Positions 5,071 to 5,369 of a stretch of 5,369 bases of DNA are shown here, piece after piece. Position 1 is the stretch's first letter; the number at the start of each line of letters is the position of its first letter. A program made the translations under genes and the position numbers. Source of the stretch: Clostridia bacterium (GTDB lineage Bacteria > Bacillota > Clostridia > Oscillospirales > CAG-272); assembly GCA_017648425.1 (NCBI GenBank), contig JAGCJD010000283.1, forward strand, positions 1-5,369, written 5' to 3'. The notes under the pieces are model-generated. The model did no database searches, was not told the origin of the DNA, and was given only the letters and a program-made list of their open reading frames with translations.

Positions 5071-5369
5071 ACTTAGGTTTGCTTTTTCCTATCAATGCCG
5101 CCAGGAATGAAAAGCCCAGAACTGCTGATATAACGGCGGCTGACGCAGCAAGTCCACCCCCTAAAACGCCTAAAATTCCTCTTTGCTCAACGGCAGATTT
5201 CACACCGTTCGCTATGACATATCCAAATCCCGTGAGCGGAGTTGACGCCCCCGCGCCCGCTAAGTCCAAAAGCGGGTCGTAAAGCCCGACCGCGCCAAGC
5301 GCGAGACCCGCCACGACATATCCCACAAGTATCCTTGCGGGTGTCAGCGAGTTCTTATCAATGAGTATC
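5069..5369 (-). CDS. spoVAE: Stage V sporulation protein AE, SpoVAE (5' end outside the window)
   Basis: SpoVAE is a small integral membrane protein of the SpoVA complex, which moves dipicolinic acid into the forespore and out again at germination. Ninety-nine C-terminal residues are present. The visible sequence begins ILIDKNSLTPARILVGYVV and continues with a membrane span (GYVVAGLALGAVGLY), the family hallmark LAGAGASTPLTGFGY, then NGVKSAVEQRGILGVLGGGL. A final hydrophobic span and LAALIGKSKPK end the protein. The frame is open to the window edge without a convincing start; the GTG at 5324-5326 is internal, because conserved family sequence precedes it. By comparison with B. subtilis SpoVAEb (about 116 residues), some 15-20 residues are missing. 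The other spoVA genes are expected beyond the right edge (inference). Its stop codon (5069-5071) overlaps the shared terminator. Confidence 0.93.
   Translation of the reverse strand, partial: ILIDKNSLTPARILVGYVVAGLALGAVGLYDPLLDLAGAGASTPLTGFGYVIANGVKSAVEQRGILGVLGGGLAASAAVISAVLGFSFLAALIGKSKPK

Noticed and set aside
5016..5282. An 88-codon plus-strand frame at the right edge
   Set aside because: It crosses the terminator hairpin and is antisense to spoVAE, whose family match is clear.
1..5369. CRISPR array, insertion sequence, prophage or defence system
   Set aside because: No spaced direct repeats, no terminal inverted repeats, no transposase or nuclease genes; nearly all sequence is accounted for by core genes and short regulatory gaps.

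Overview
The window is an ordinary core-genome segment from a spore-forming Firmicute, most likely a Clostridia-class anaerobe. The evidence is a SpoVAE-type spore protein at the right edge, a YidC/Jag pair of the Gram-positive type, strong purine-rich ribosome binding sites close to the AAGGAGGTG consensus, and A/T-rich sigma-A-type promoters. Base composition looks moderate, so I do not name a genus.

Left half, minus strand (right to left): holA (DNA polymerase III delta), smpB and ssrA (tmRNA). holA and smpB each have a recognisable extended -10 promoter and both appear to start at TTG. ssrA runs off the left edge and lacks only its T arm and 3' acceptor strand. SmpB and tmRNA together form the trans-translation ribosome-rescue system; the encoded tag reads ANDRNVALAA.

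Right half, plus strand: rpmH (L34), rnpA (RNase P protein), yidD, yidC and jag/khpB. This is a conserved bacterial operon joining ribosome and RNase P production to membrane-protein insertion. rpmH is only 44 codons long, and a minus-strand reading frame extending upstream of holA runs across it. The operon starts at a near-consensus promoter. It then has a roughly 105-nt leader with mutually exclusive hairpins, an attenuator-like hairpin between rpmH and rnpA, and a perfect hairpin terminator after jag. That terminator is symmetric and also serves the convergent spoVAE gene, whose stop codon overlaps it.

The holA and rpmH promoters stand back to back in an A/T-tract-rich spacer, so the window is organised around one divergent promoter region near position 2045 and one convergent terminator near 5055. 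Neither dnaA nor mnmE/mnmG, frequent neighbours of the rpmH-to-jag block, is present. I found no mobile element, CRISPR array, origin or defence system, and no new multi-gene system. The points worth a second look are regulatory (rpmH leader, rpmH-rnpA hairpin, yidC start region), one residue in YidC (Glu where the family usually has a positive groove residue), and the gene order.
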